Shown: in pieces, positions 48,743 to 56,525 of the stretch
Numbering within the stretch: the stretch's first letter is position 1
Layout of the letters: the number at the start of each line of letters is the position of its first letter
Assembly: GCF_030116705.1 (NCBI RefSeq)
Contig: NZ_JAOTIK010000001.1
Span: 3,192,001-3,256,000, forward strand
Origin: Streptomyces sp. ML-6
GTDB lineage: Bacteria; Actinomycetota; Actinomycetes; Streptomycetales; Streptomycetaceae
Direction of reading: 5' to 3'
DNA: 64,000 nucleotides
Made by a program: the position numbers and the translations under genes
The notes under the pieces: generated by a model
Database searches by the model: none
Seen by the model: the letters and a program-made list of their open reading frames with translations, nothing else
Told to the model about the DNA's origin: nothing

Positions 48743-49315
48743 TCACGCGCCGGGCGCCCGCCAGTGCGGATCGCGGCCGGTCAGCGCCAGCACCCGCTCG
48801 AAGGGACCGGCCCCCTCCGGCACGGGGTGCGGCTCGCCGAACACCTTCGACTCCCTGGCCATCGGCGCCATCGCGGCCAGCGCGGGGCCGATCTCGTCCA
48901 GCACGGAGGCGTCCGGCGCGAAGTCCTGGCCGGTGGCCCGCGCGAGGTCCCAGGCGTGGACGGTCAGATCGCCCAGCACCATGTGCCCGACGGTCCTGGC
49001 CGGCAGCTGCATGGCCCCCGCGGTGCCCTCCTCCGCGCCGGGCACCGCCCAGGCCGCCACCAGTTTGCCGGTCTCCTCGCCGAAGCGGGCCCGCCAGTTC
49101 CCCGTGACGACGTCCGGGGCCTCGCCGAACTCGACCGGCTCCCGGGCCGCCAGCGCCTGGAAGTTGACGACCACTTGGAAGAGGTGGTTGATCAACGCCC
49201 GCACGTCGTACTCCGCGCAGGGCGTGGGGGCTTCGAGGCTGCTGTCGTCGATCCCGTTCAGCACCGGCACGGCCCGGGCGGCGGCCGTCTCCAGCAGTTC
49301 GCTCATTTTCTTCAT
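48743..49315 (-). CDS. TIGR03086-type mycothiol-dependent/DinB-like metal-binding protein
   Basis: A 190-residue protein of the actinobacterial maleylpyruvate isomerase/DinB superfamily. It has the N-terminal helix MSELLETAAARAVPVLNGID, TPCAEYDVRALINHLFQVVV (about residues 30-49; His that contributes to metal binding) and VGHMVLGDLTVHAWDLARAT (about 116-135; second and third metal His). Members bind a divalent metal and often use mycothiol; substrate unknown. First of two possible ATGs used (AGGG 8 nt upstream). Divergent from the AraC gene, 100 bp apart, so it may be an AraC target. Confidence 0.82.
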   Translation of the reverse strand: MKKMSELLETAAARAVPVLNGIDDSSLEAPTPCAEYDVRALINHLFQVVVNFQALAAREPVEFGEAPDVVTGNWRARFGEETGKLVAAWAVPGAEEGTAGAMQLPARTVGHMVLGDLTVHAWDLARATGQDFAPDASVLDEIGPALAAMAPMARESKVFGEPHPVPEGAGPFERVLALTGRDPHWRAPGA

Positions 49316-49415
49316 CCGCCGACCCTGCACGCCGCGACGGCCAGGCGCTTGAAGAAACGCGTCATCGCCCCACGAAAAATCCGCGCCCCGCGAAGCACGC
49401 CATAAAATCGCCGCC

Positions 49416-50216
49416 ATGGCCGGTCCTCGACGCGACACCCGGGGCATCGTCCACGCCCCCGAACTCTTCGCACAGGTACGTTTCCGCCGCCGTGAACCCG
49501 CCGCCGGACTCCGGCCGTACCTGGAGCACTACTGGCTCATCGACTGGGACCTGTCCCAGCCGTACGCCTCCCACCTGGTGCCGCACCCGTCCGTGAACCT
49601 GGTCTTCCAGCGGTACGAGCACGAGGCCGACTTCGTGGAGGTCTCGGGCATCGGGCTGAAGCTCTTCACGCAGAAGCTGGAGGGCCGGGGCCGGGTCTGC
49701 GGCGTGCAGTTCCGGCCCGGCGGGTTCCGGCCGTTCGCACCGGACCGGCCGGTCGCGCAGTGGACGGGCCGACGGCTGCCCGCGGCCGAGGTGTTCGCCC
49801 CGCCCGCCCCGCCGTCGGCCGTGCTCGACCCGGCGGACGAGGACGAGCGGGTGGCGGCGCTCGACGCGTATCTGCTGGCGCTCGCGCCCCGGCCGGACCC
49901 ACAGGCCGAACGCGCGATGGCCCTGGTCGAGCTGGTGCGCACGGACCGCACGGTGCGCCGCGTCGACGAACTCGCCCGCGCCGGGGGGCTGTCCCCCCGC
50001 TCCCTCCAGCGGCTCTTCTCGGCGTACGTCGGCGTCGGACCCAAGTGGGTCATCCTCCGCTACCGGATCCACGAGGCGCTGGAACGGGCCGAGTCGGACC
50101 CCGGGGTGGACTGGGCGGCGCTCGCCGCCGAACTCGGCTACAGCGACCAGGCCCATCTGATCAGGGACTTCACGGCCACGGTCGGGGTGTCCCCGACGGC
50201 GTTCGCACCGCGCTGA
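49416..50216 (+). CDS. AraC-family transcriptional regulator
   Basis: A 266-residue regulator with an N-terminal sensing domain (YLEHYWLIDWDLSQPYASHL, HPSVNLVFQRYEHEAD, GVQFRPGGFRPF; DUF6597-type as in other short AraC proteins). A C-terminal AraC double helix-turn-helix follows: VDELARAGGLSPRSLQRLFS (about residues 187-206), then PKWVILRYRIHEAL, AALAAELGYSDQAHLIRDFT and ATVGVSPTAFA. Divergent from the TIGR03086-type gene. The inducer is unknown. Confidence 0.9.
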   Translation: MAGPRRDTRGIVHAPELFAQVRFRRREPAAGLRPYLEHYWLIDWDLSQPYASHLVPHPSVNLVFQRYEHEADFVEVSGIGLKLFTQKLEGRGRVCGVQFRPGGFRPFAPDRPVAQWTGRRLPAAEVFAPPAPPSAVLDPADEDERVAALDAYLLALAPRPDPQAERAMALVELVRTDRTVRRVDELARAGGLSPRSLQRLFSAYVGVGPKWVILRYRIHEALERAESDPGVDWAALAAELGYSDQAHLIRDFTATVGVSPTAFAPR

Positions 50217-50271
50217 ACCCCCTCGGCCGAGCCCGGCCCGTCCGCCCCCGTCCGGCCCTTCCGTCCCGTGC

Positions 50272-50718
50272 TCAGTCCGAGTCGAGGGTCTTGTCGAAGT
50301 TGAACGCGACGATGTCCAGCCGCTCCCGCAGATAGAAGCGGTGGGCGTCGGTGCGGTGCGTGCCCGAGTCCAGGTTGAGGTGCCGGCAACCGGCCTCCTT
50401 GGCCCGCTCCTCCAGGTACCCGAGGAGCTTCCGGCCGACCCCGGTGGACCGAGCGGCCTCGGCGGTGACCAGGTCGTCGACGTACAGCATCCGGATCTGG
50501 CTGGTGTTGTCGACGACGCGCCACCCGGCCGCGCCCACGCAGACGCCCCGGTCGTCGTAGGCGGCGCTGAACCGCAGGCCCTGCCCGTACCCCCGCTCGT
50601 ACACCTCCCGGAAGAGGTCCTCGGTGAGGTGGGGACGGAGTTCGCGCAGGACGGGGAGCAGGTCGTCGGCCAGTCTGGCGTCGCCGGGTTCGAGATCGAT
50701 GATCTTCATGAGGGACAT
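50272..50718 (-). CDS. GNAT-family N-acetyltransferase
   Basis: A 148-residue acetyltransferase. Acetyl-CoA loop AARSTGVGRKLLGYLEERAK (about residues 86-105, GVGRKL in place of QGxGxG), preceded by beta-4 IRMLYVDDLVT and followed by CRHLNLDSGTHRTDAHRFYL (about 109-128) and a family C-terminus LDIVAFNFDKTL. The substrate is unknown. The first of two close ATGs is used; neither has a clear ribosome site. Tail-to-tail with the AraC gene. Confidence 0.85.
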   Translation of the reverse strand: MSLMKIIDLEPGDARLADDLLPVLRELRPHLTEDLFREVYERGYGQGLRFSAAYDDRGVCVGAAGWRVVDNTSQIRMLYVDDLVTAEAARSTGVGRKLLGYLEERAKEAGCRHLNLDSGTHRTDAHRFYLRERLDIVAFNFDKTLDSD

Positions 50719-50840
50719 GGGGGAACTGTAGGCGCGCCCGCCTCCGGCCCGACTTCCGTCCCTGCCCCTTGCTCCTGTCCCATGGGGCCGCCGCGCCCCG
50801 AAAACGTTTGACGGCCGGGGGCTCCCCCAGGACATTTATC

Positions 50841-50867
50841 TGCGTCGCGCAACTTATGCGCATCGCA
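50841..50867. promoter_or_regulatory. 27-bp interrupted palindrome upstream of the NmrA-like gene
   Basis: TGCG-N2-GCGCA, five central bases, TGCGC-N2-CGCA: matching arms around position 50854, 31 bp upstream of the NmrA-like start. A likely operator. HxlR or MarR-type regulators often control such genes, but none is adjacent. Confidence 0.6.
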
Positions 50868-50898
50868 GTCATATTCTCAGAGGAGAGGTTCCTACGCC

Positions 50899-51753
50899 AT
50901 GCCCACTCTCGTCACCGGCTGCCGCGGCCGGGTCGGCTCCGCGCTCGTCCCGCTGCTGCTCCGCGCCGGACACTCCGTCCGCGCCGCCTCGCGCGCCCCC
51001 GAACGGCTCTCCGGTCCGGCCGCCGCGCTGCCCGTCGGCGTGCCGGTCGTGGCCTGCGACCTCGGCGACCCGGCCACCTTCGCGGCCGCCCTCGCCGGGG
51101 TCGACTCCGTCTTCCTCTACGCCGAACCCTCCGGCATCGACGCCTTCCTCGCCGCGGCCGAGGCCGCCGGGGTCGAGCACATCGTGCTGCTCTCCTCCAG
51201 CTCGGTCCTCGCCCCCGACGCCCCGGACAACCCGATCGCCGCCTCCCACCACGCGGTGGAACAGGCCCTGACCGCCTCGCCCCTCACCACGACGCTGCTC
51301 CGCCCCGGCGCCTTCGCGACCAACGCCCACCAGTGGTCGCACTCGGTACGGGAGCGCGGTTCCGTCGACCTCCCCCACCCCCACAGCCACAGCAGCCCCA
51401 TCGACGAGACGGACCTCGCCGAGGCCGCCCTCGCCGTTCTCACCGAACCCCGCCTGCGGGGCGGGGCATACCACCTGACCGGCCCCGAATCGCTCACCGC
51501 CGCCGAGCAGGTCGGCCTCCTGGCGGCGGCGACCGGACGCCCCATCACGGTCAACGCCGTGTCCGGGGAGGCCTGGAAGGAGTCCGTGGCCGCGTTCGTG
51601 CCCGAGCCGATCGCCGACGCGCTGCTCGCGTACATGGCGGCGTCGGAGGGCGCACCGGCCGAGGTGACCGACGAGGTCGAGAAGCTGACCGGCCACCCGG
51701 CCCGCACCTTCGCCGCCTGGGCCGAGGAACACGCCGACGCCTTCCGCCCCTGA
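50899..51753 (+). CDS. NAD(P)H-binding NmrA/atypical SDR protein
   Basis: A 284-residue Rossmann-fold protein: TLVTGCRGRVGSALVPLLLR (about residues 3-22, GxxGxxG nucleotide loop), a beta-2 Arg in VRAASRAP typical of NADP(H) preference, VEHIVLLSSSSV (about 94-105) and LTTTLLRPGAFATNAHQW (about 131-148). It lacks the YxxxK pair of catalytic SDRs, so it may be a redox sensor, or a quinone or azo reductase of the NmrA/QOR2 group. ATG with GAGGAG about 10 nt upstream. A strong palindrome lies in its promoter. Confidence 0.87.
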   Translation: MPTLVTGCRGRVGSALVPLLLRAGHSVRAASRAPERLSGPAAALPVGVPVVACDLGDPATFAAALAGVDSVFLYAEPSGIDAFLAAAEAAGVEHIVLLSSSSVLAPDAPDNPIAASHHAVEQALTASPLTTTLLRPGAFATNAHQWSHSVRERGSVDLPHPHSHSSPIDETDLAEAALAVLTEPRLRGGAYHLTGPESLTAAEQVGLLAAATGRPITVNAVSGEAWKESVAAFVPEPIADALLAYMAASEGAPAEVTDEVEKLTGHPARTFAAWAEEHADAFRP

Positions 51754-51840
51754 GCGCCTGGCACGCCGGGGCTCCCAGCGCACCCCGGGCAGCCCGAAAC
51801 CCCCTGGCCGACCCACCCGGACCGATGACATGCTGACGAG

Positions 51841-52593
51841 GTGAACGGACCGGAGATCCACCTCGAAGTCGCCCCCGAACTGCGCCTTTTCGTCGCTCAT
51901 GAACGCCGCCGGGGACGCACGGCCGTGATCACCGACGGCTCCTCCACCCTCGGCCACGTGGTGGAGTCGCTCGGCATCCCGCTCACCGAGGCCGGGCAGA
52001 TCCTGGTGGACGGCCGCCCCGTCCCGGTCTCGCACATCCCGCGGGCGGGCGAGCTGGTCGAGGTACGCGCCGTGGAGCGCCCCCAGCACGTCCCGGGCGC
52101 GCCGCTGCGGTTCCTGCTCGACGTCCACCTCGGCACGCTCGCCCGGCGGCTGCGGCTGCTCGGCGTGGACGCGGCGTACGAGAGCGAGGACATCGGCGAC
52201 CCCGCGCTGGCCACCCGCTCGGCGCGGGAGCGCCGCGTGCTGCTCTCCCGGGACCGCGGACTGCTGCACCGGCGGGAGCTCTGGGCCGGGGCGTACGTCT
52301 ACAGCAACCATCCGGAGGAGCAACTCCGCGACGTGCTGGAACGGTTCGCCCCGCGCCTGGCCCCGTGGACCCGGTGCACCGCCTGCAACGGCCCGCTGAG
52401 GAACGCCGACAAGGACACCGTCAGCGGCCGGCTGGAGCACGGCACCCGGCGGTCCTACGACGTCTTCGCGCAGTGCACGGAGTGCGACCGCGTCTACTGG
52501 CGGGGCGCCCACCACACCCGGCTGGAGGCGATCGTCACGAAGGCGCTCCAGGAGTTCGCCCCGGCCTCCGTCACTCCTGCGGACAACTCCTGA
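51841..52593 (+). CDS. Ub-Mut7C protein: ubiquitin-like fold plus Mut7-C RNase domain
   Basis: A 250-residue two-domain protein. Residues about 1-85 are a ThiS/MoaD-like ubiquitin fold (VAPELRLFVAHERRRG, LGHVVESLGIPLTEAGQILV, HIPRAGELVEVRAV). Residues about 93-245 are a Mut7-C PIN-like nuclease domain with RFLLDVHLGTLARRLRLLGV (Asp of the active site), AYESEDIGDPALATRSARE and LLSRDRGLLHRR, followed by a zinc ribbon with CTAC (about 178-181) and CTEC (about 211-214). The composition matches PF14451 plus PF01927. Presumed RNA processing or degradation; partners unknown. GTG start with ACGAG immediately upstream. Confidence 0.9.
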   Translation: MNGPEIHLEVAPELRLFVAHERRRGRTAVITDGSSTLGHVVESLGIPLTEAGQILVDGRPVPVSHIPRAGELVEVRAVERPQHVPGAPLRFLLDVHLGTLARRLRLLGVDAAYESEDIGDPALATRSARERRVLLSRDRGLLHRRELWAGAYVYSNHPEEQLRDVLERFAPRLAPWTRCTACNGPLRNADKDTVSGRLEHGTRRSYDVFAQCTECDRVYWRGAHHTRLEAIVTKALQEFAPASVTPADNS

Positions 52594-52598
52594 CGCCC

Positions 52599-52760
52599 GG
52601 GTCCGCACCGCTGTCCGGGTCCGCACTGCCGCCCGGGTCCACTGCGCTTCTCGGGTCCGCGCCGGTGCCCAGGTCCGCTGTGCCTCGCGGGTCCGCGCCA
52701 CCGTTCGGGTCCGCACTGCCGCCCGGGTCCGCTGTGCCTCACGGGTCCGCCGTGCCGTTC
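52599..52760. repeat. 18-bp tandem array (9 units) between Ub-Mut7C and MarR genes
   Basis: Nine units in strict 18-bp phase starting at 52599, each beginning GGGTCCGC or a close form and usually continuing ACTGCCGCCC. It begins 6 bp after the Ub-Mut7C stop and continues through the stop codon into the last codons of the MarR gene. In one frame it would encode a GSALPP-like hexapeptide repeat. Confidence 0.82.
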
Positions 52761-53254
52761 CCGGGGTCCGGTGCGGCGGTGCTCCGCCGCAGCACCTCGA
52801 CCTGGCGCGCGCTCAGCTCGACCGTCCGTCGCATGTGGGCGACGAGCAGGGCCACTTCGTCGTCGTCGTACGCCTCGAACATCTCCGTCCAGGCGCCGCT
52901 CAGCCGCTTCCACACGGCGTCGATCTCCGCCATCCGCTCCGGCACGGGCGCGACGAGCACGCGTCGCCGGTCGACCGTGTCGCGTTCGCGCGTCACGTAG
53001 CCGCCCCGTTCCAGCCGGTCCACCAGCCGGGTCGCCGACCCCGTGGTGAGCCCGGTCAGCTCCGCGATGCGGCCCGTGGTGACCGGGGCCGCCTCCAGTC
53101 CGAGCAGGTTGATGCACTGCAGATCGGTCGGGTGGAGCCGCAAATGGTCCGCGACGGCCTGGTTGAAGAGCGCGTACGCGGCCATGTGCCGCCGCGACTC
53201 GACGGTCAGCTCGGCCATCAGCGCACGACGGCGGGGCTGGGACTTCTGCGACAT
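52739..53254 (-). CDS. MarR-family transcriptional regulator
   Basis: A 171-residue winged-helix regulator: LTVESRRHMAAYALFNQAVA at the N-terminus, then the wHTH PVTTGRIAELTGLTTGSATR, LVDRLERGGYVTRERDTVDR with the wing VDRRRVLVAPVPERMAEIDA (about residues 57-115), and a dimerising helix at the C-terminus. No ribosome site is visible and TACACT lies 7-12 nt before the ATG, so the mRNA may be leaderless. Its last codons are part of the 18-bp array. It lies downstream of the TetR gene on the same strand; targets unknown. Confidence 0.88.
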   Translation of the reverse strand: MSQKSQPRRRALMAELTVESRRHMAAYALFNQAVADHLRLHPTDLQCINLLGLEAAPVTTGRIAELTGLTTGSATRLVDRLERGGYVTRERDTVDRRRVLVAPVPERMAEIDAVWKRLSGAWTEMFEAYDDDEVALLVAHMRRTVELSARQVEVLRRSTAAPDPGNGTADP

Positions 53255-53301
53255 GCAAGGAGTGTACGAATCGGGCACTCCGCTTCCCCGCCGCCCGGGC
53301 C

Positions 53302-53874
53302 CTACGGCTTCTCGGCGGTCAGGTAGCGCTGGACGGTGGGCGCGAGCCAGGCGATCACTTCCTCGCGCGACATCTCCGCGGCGGGCGCGAACCGCAGCAC
53401 GTAGCGCGTGAGCGCCATTCCCAGTATCTGCGAGGCGACGAGCGCCGCCCGGTGGGAGGCCTCGGCCGGATCGGGGCAGACGCCGAGCGTGACCGGCCCT
53501 ATCTGCTGGGCGAAGACCTCTCTCATCCGCTCCGCGCCGGCCTCGTTGGTGACGCCGACCCTCAGCATCGCCGTGAGCACGTCGTCGCCCTCCCAGCGGT
53601 CCAGGAAATGCGCCACGAGGGCCGCACCGACGTGCTTGGCCGGCAGCGCCCCCAACTCGGGCAGCCGCAGATCTATCGAGGAGGCGGCGACGAACAGCCC
53701 CTCCTTGTTGCCGTAGTAGCGCATGACCATCGACGGGTCGATGCTCGCGTCCCGGGCGATGGCCCGGATGGTGGCGCGCTCGTACCCGTCCGCGGCGAAC
53801 CGCTCGCGAGCGGCGGCGAGGATCGCGGCCTTGGTGGCGTCCGAACGGCGGGGAGCGGCGGCGGGCTTCGTCAT
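53302..53874 (-). CDS. TetR-family transcriptional regulator (repressor of the flavin monooxygenase)
   Basis: A 190-residue TetR protein. HTH region: ATKAAILAAARERFAADGYE, then RATIRAIARDASIDPSMVMR and YYGNKEGLFVAA (about residues 13-65). The C-terminal domain (QQIGPVTLGVCPDP, then ASQILGMALTRYVLRFAP) resembles TetR_C_17-type ligand domains. Divergent from the FAD-dependent monooxygenase, with three dyad sites in the 145-bp spacer, so autoregulation and repression of that enzyme is the natural reading. Confidence 0.9.
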   Translation of the reverse strand: MTKPAAAPRRSDATKAAILAAARERFAADGYERATIRAIARDASIDPSMVMRYYGNKEGLFVAASSIDLRLPELGALPAKHVGAALVAHFLDRWEGDDVLTAMLRVGVTNEAGAERMREVFAQQIGPVTLGVCPDPAEASHRAALVASQILGMALTRYVLRFAPAAEMSREEVIAWLAPTVQRYLTAEKP

Positions 53875-53890
53875 GCCAACAAATGTAGGC

Positions 53891-53959
53891 CAACAAGCGT
53901 TGACACGCCAATCCCGCCGGAGTTACCGTTGCCAACAAGCGTTGACCAACGGTCGTTGG
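53891..53959. promoter_or_regulatory. Clustered TetR-type operators in the divergent spacer
   Basis: CAACAAGCGTTG occurs exactly twice (53891-53902 and 53933-53944, 42 bp apart, four helical turns). A related perfect palindrome CCAACGGTCGTTGG lies at 53946-53959. All sit between the TetR and monooxygenase genes. Confidence 0.75.
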
Positions 53960-54019
53960 CACGAAGGTGACGGCCGGTGACAGCCGGCTACCGCTGATGA
54001 ACGGGCCCAGGAGGCAGAC

Positions 54020-55507
54020 ATGACCACCAACCCGAGCACCACACCCGAGACCGTCGACGTACTCGTCGTGGGCGCCGGCCCCACCGGCCTGCTGCTCGCG
54101 GGGGATCTCGCCGCCCAGGGCGTCTCCGTCACGCTCGTGGAGCGCCGCCCGCAGCGGACGAACAACATGACGCGCGCCTTCGCCGTGCACGCCCGCACGC
54201 TCGAACTGCTCGACAACCGCGGCCTGGCCGACGAGCTGATCAAGACGGGCACCCCCATCACCTCCCTGCGCTTCTTCGGCGCGCTCTCGATCGACCTCTC
54301 CCGGCTGCGCACCCGCTTCCCCTTCGTGCTGATCACCCCGCAGTACGAGGTGGAGCACCTGCTGGAGCGCCGGGCCCGCGCCGCCGGCGTCCGCTTCCGG
54401 TACGAGACGGAGCTGACCGGACTCCACCAGGACGCCGAGGCCGTCACCGCCGAACTGCGCGAACCGGACGGCGGCCGGTCCACCCTCACCGCCCGCTACC
54501 TCGTCGGCACCGACGGAATGCGCAGCCCCGTGCGCCACGCGCTCGGACTCCCCTTCCCCGGCAAGTCCGTGATCCGGTCGATCGTCCTCGCCGACGTCCG
54601 GTTCGCCGAGGAGCCCACCTCCGTCCTGACGGTCAGCGGCGGGGGAGACACCTTCGCCTTCATCGTCCCGTTCGGGGACGGCTGGTACCGCGTGATGGGG
54701 TGGGACCGCACGCACCAGCCCGCCGACAGCGACCCCGTCGAGCTCGACGAGATACGCGACATCGCCCGCCGCTCCCTCGGCACCGACTACGGCATGCACG
54801 ACGCCCGCTGGATCTCCCGCTTCCACAGCGACGAACGCCAGGTGCCCGCCTACCGCACCGGCCGGGTCTTCCTCGCGGGCGACGCCGCCCACGTCCACTC
54901 ACCGGCGGGCGGCCAGGGCATGAACACCGGCCTCCAGGACGCCGCCAACCTCTCCTGGAAGCTCGCCGCCGTACTGCGGGGGCACACGGCCGCCCCGGAG
55001 GCGCTCCTCGACAGCTACCACGCCGAGCGGCACCCGGTCGGCACGAGAGTGCTCCGCTCCAGCGGTGCGATCGTCCGCCTCGCCATGGCCCACACCCCGC
55101 TCCAGCGGGCGGTCAGAACCGCCGCCTCCAAGATGCTGGCCGGCCTCCGGCCCGCCTCCGACAAGCTCATCGGCATGGTCTCCGGCATCTCCATCGCCTA
55201 CCCGGCCCCACGCGGCGCGCACCCCCTCACCTCGAAGCGCGCCCCCGACCTGAGCCTGCGGGAGGGCCGTCTGCACCAGCTGCTGCGCGACGGCGCGTTC
55301 GTCCTCGTCACCCCGGCCGGTGCCACCGCCCCGGTTTCCCCGGCGCCGTTGGTGCACGCCCACTGGCAGGGCGAGCGCGACACCGCCCTGCTCGTCCGCC
55401 CCGACGGCTACATCGCCTGGGCGAGCGACCACGCCGACCCCGAGGCCCTGCGGTCCGCGCTCACCCGGTCAGCTCCGCCGGCCACCGCGAACACCCCGGC
55501 CCGGTGA
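54020..55507 (+). CDS. FAD-dependent aromatic monooxygenase (PHBH-like)
   Basis: A 495-residue group A flavoprotein hydroxylase. FAD dinucleotide motif VDVLVVGAGPTGLLLAGDLA (about residues 12-31), the second FAD/NAD(P)H DG motif LVGTDGMRSPVRHALG (about 161-176) and the GD motif GRVFLAGDAAHVHSPAGGQG (about 281-300), followed by MNTGLQDAANLSWKLAAVL. A C-terminal thioredoxin-like region (about 400-480) matches phenol-hydroxylase/PgaE-like relatives. Likely hydroxylates an aromatic or polyketide-like compound, perhaps for detoxification, under control of the divergent TetR protein. No polyketide cluster is present. Confidence 0.9.
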   Translation: MTTNPSTTPETVDVLVVGAGPTGLLLAGDLAAQGVSVTLVERRPQRTNNMTRAFAVHARTLELLDNRGLADELIKTGTPITSLRFFGALSIDLSRLRTRFPFVLITPQYEVEHLLERRARAAGVRFRYETELTGLHQDAEAVTAELREPDGGRSTLTARYLVGTDGMRSPVRHALGLPFPGKSVIRSIVLADVRFAEEPTSVLTVSGGGDTFAFIVPFGDGWYRVMGWDRTHQPADSDPVELDEIRDIARRSLGTDYGMHDARWISRFHSDERQVPAYRTGRVFLAGDAAHVHSPAGGQGMNTGLQDAANLSWKLAAVLRGHTAAPEALLDSYHAERHPVGTRVLRSSGAIVRLAMAHTPLQRAVRTAASKMLAGLRPASDKLIGMVSGISIAYPAPRGAHPLTSKRAPDLSLREGRLHQLLRDGAFVLVTPAGATAPVSPAPLVHAHWQGERDTALLVRPDGYIAWASDHADPEALRSALTRSAPPATANTPAR

Positions 55508-55521
55508 GCACCGGGGGCGGT

Positions 55522-55634
55522 GGGCGCCCGGGGCCGGTGAGGTGGCCGAAGTCGGTGGGCGCCCGAAGTCGGTGAGTGGCCGAGGGCGACGAGTGCCCGA
55601 GGCTGGCGGGTGCCCGAGGCTGGCGGGTGTCCGG
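55522..55634. repeat. 17-bp tandem array (about 6.5 units)
   Basis: Units on GGGTGCCCGAGGCTGGC (starts 55522, 55539, 55557, 55574, 55591, 55608, 55625; one is 18 bp). Begins 14 bp after the stop of the monooxygenase gene, whose end (GCCCGGTGAGCACCGGG) resembles the unit. Confidence 0.75.
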
Positions 55635-55676
55635 TGGACGGCCGGCCCGGGGCGGGGCGGGGCAGTGCCCGATGGC

Positions 55677-56282
55677 TCAGAAGACGTACTCGTCGCCGGT
55701 GGCCGGAGCCAGCACCTCGTGGTCGTTGTTACGGGGGTTCCGGTCGGTCGCCCCGCCGTTCCACAGCGTGTCGACCCGTACGACGACCTCGTCCGGCTTC
55801 CCCGCGAGTTGCAGTTCGCACGCGAATTGCCGCCCCTCCGCCTCCTCCGTCCCGTCGGCGCGCAGCTCGCCCGTGCGGCACAGCACGGTCTGCCGGCCGG
55901 TCTGCATGCAGTTCTCCGGAATCTCCTGCCGGCCGACGAGCGGCACCGAGGTCCGCACGCGCACGGTCACGTCCGCCAGGTTCGACGGGCCGCGGTTCTC
56001 GGACCGCACCCAGACGCCGAGCGCCGAGCCCCACAGCAGGACATGCCCGTGGTGCGACACATCGGCCTCCGGAGCGACAGCGGCCCCGTGCTCGGAGTCG
56101 GCACCGGTGCCGACTCCGAGCACGACTCCGGGCATGGCTCCGGGGGCGGCGGCCGTCGCATCCGGGGCGGCCGTCGCGTCCGGGACGCCCGAGGCACCCA
56201 CGGCGGCCGGGGCGGCACCCGCGCCCAGCGTCGCCATCGCGACCAGTACCAGCGCCGCGGCTTTTCTACGGGTCACTACCAT
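55677..56282 (-). CDS. Secreted protein of unknown function
   Basis: A 201-residue exported protein: basic start MVVTRRK, hydrophobic core, AxA-type site near AAPAAVGA. An Ala/Pro/Asp low-complexity stretch follows (about residues 32-70), then a beta-rich domain (about 75-200) containing NRGPSNLADVTVRVRTSVPL, ENCMQTGRQTVLCRTGEL and FACELQLAGKPDEVVVRVDT with a DRNPRNNDHEVL ending. The strand pattern resembles CARDB/DUF11-like extracellular Ig-type modules with two disulfides. Function unknown. ATG with CGGGG just upstream. Confidence 0.7.
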   Translation of the reverse strand: MVVTRRKAAALVLVAMATLGAGAAPAAVGASGVPDATAAPDATAAAPGAMPGVVLGVGTGADSEHGAAVAPEADVSHHGHVLLWGSALGVWVRSENRGPSNLADVTVRVRTSVPLVGRQEIPENCMQTGRQTVLCRTGELRADGTEEAEGRQFACELQLAGKPDEVVVRVDTLWNGGATDRNPRNNDHEVLAPATGDEYVF

Positions 56283-56525
56283 GCCCCGAAGATACAGATA
56301 GACCCGAATTGTTCTTATTTACCGATCGGTTCGGCACGCGCCTTCCCCTCGTCCGGCCCATCCCCGCCCACTGCCCACCGCCCACCGTCGTCCACCCCGG
56401 ACCACCATCCGCCCCGGATCCACGCCTGCCCCGGATCCGCGTCCGCCCACTGACACGTTTCGGACCACCGGTCCGCGCCTGCCTATCCTGGCCGCGTCAG
56501 AGATCGTCCGCCCGAGGAGTCCGCC

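Noticed and set aside
54020..55507. Part of an aromatic polyketide cluster
   Set aside because: The monooxygenase resembles polyketide hydroxylases, but no polyketide synthase, cyclase or glycosyltransferase genes lie nearby.
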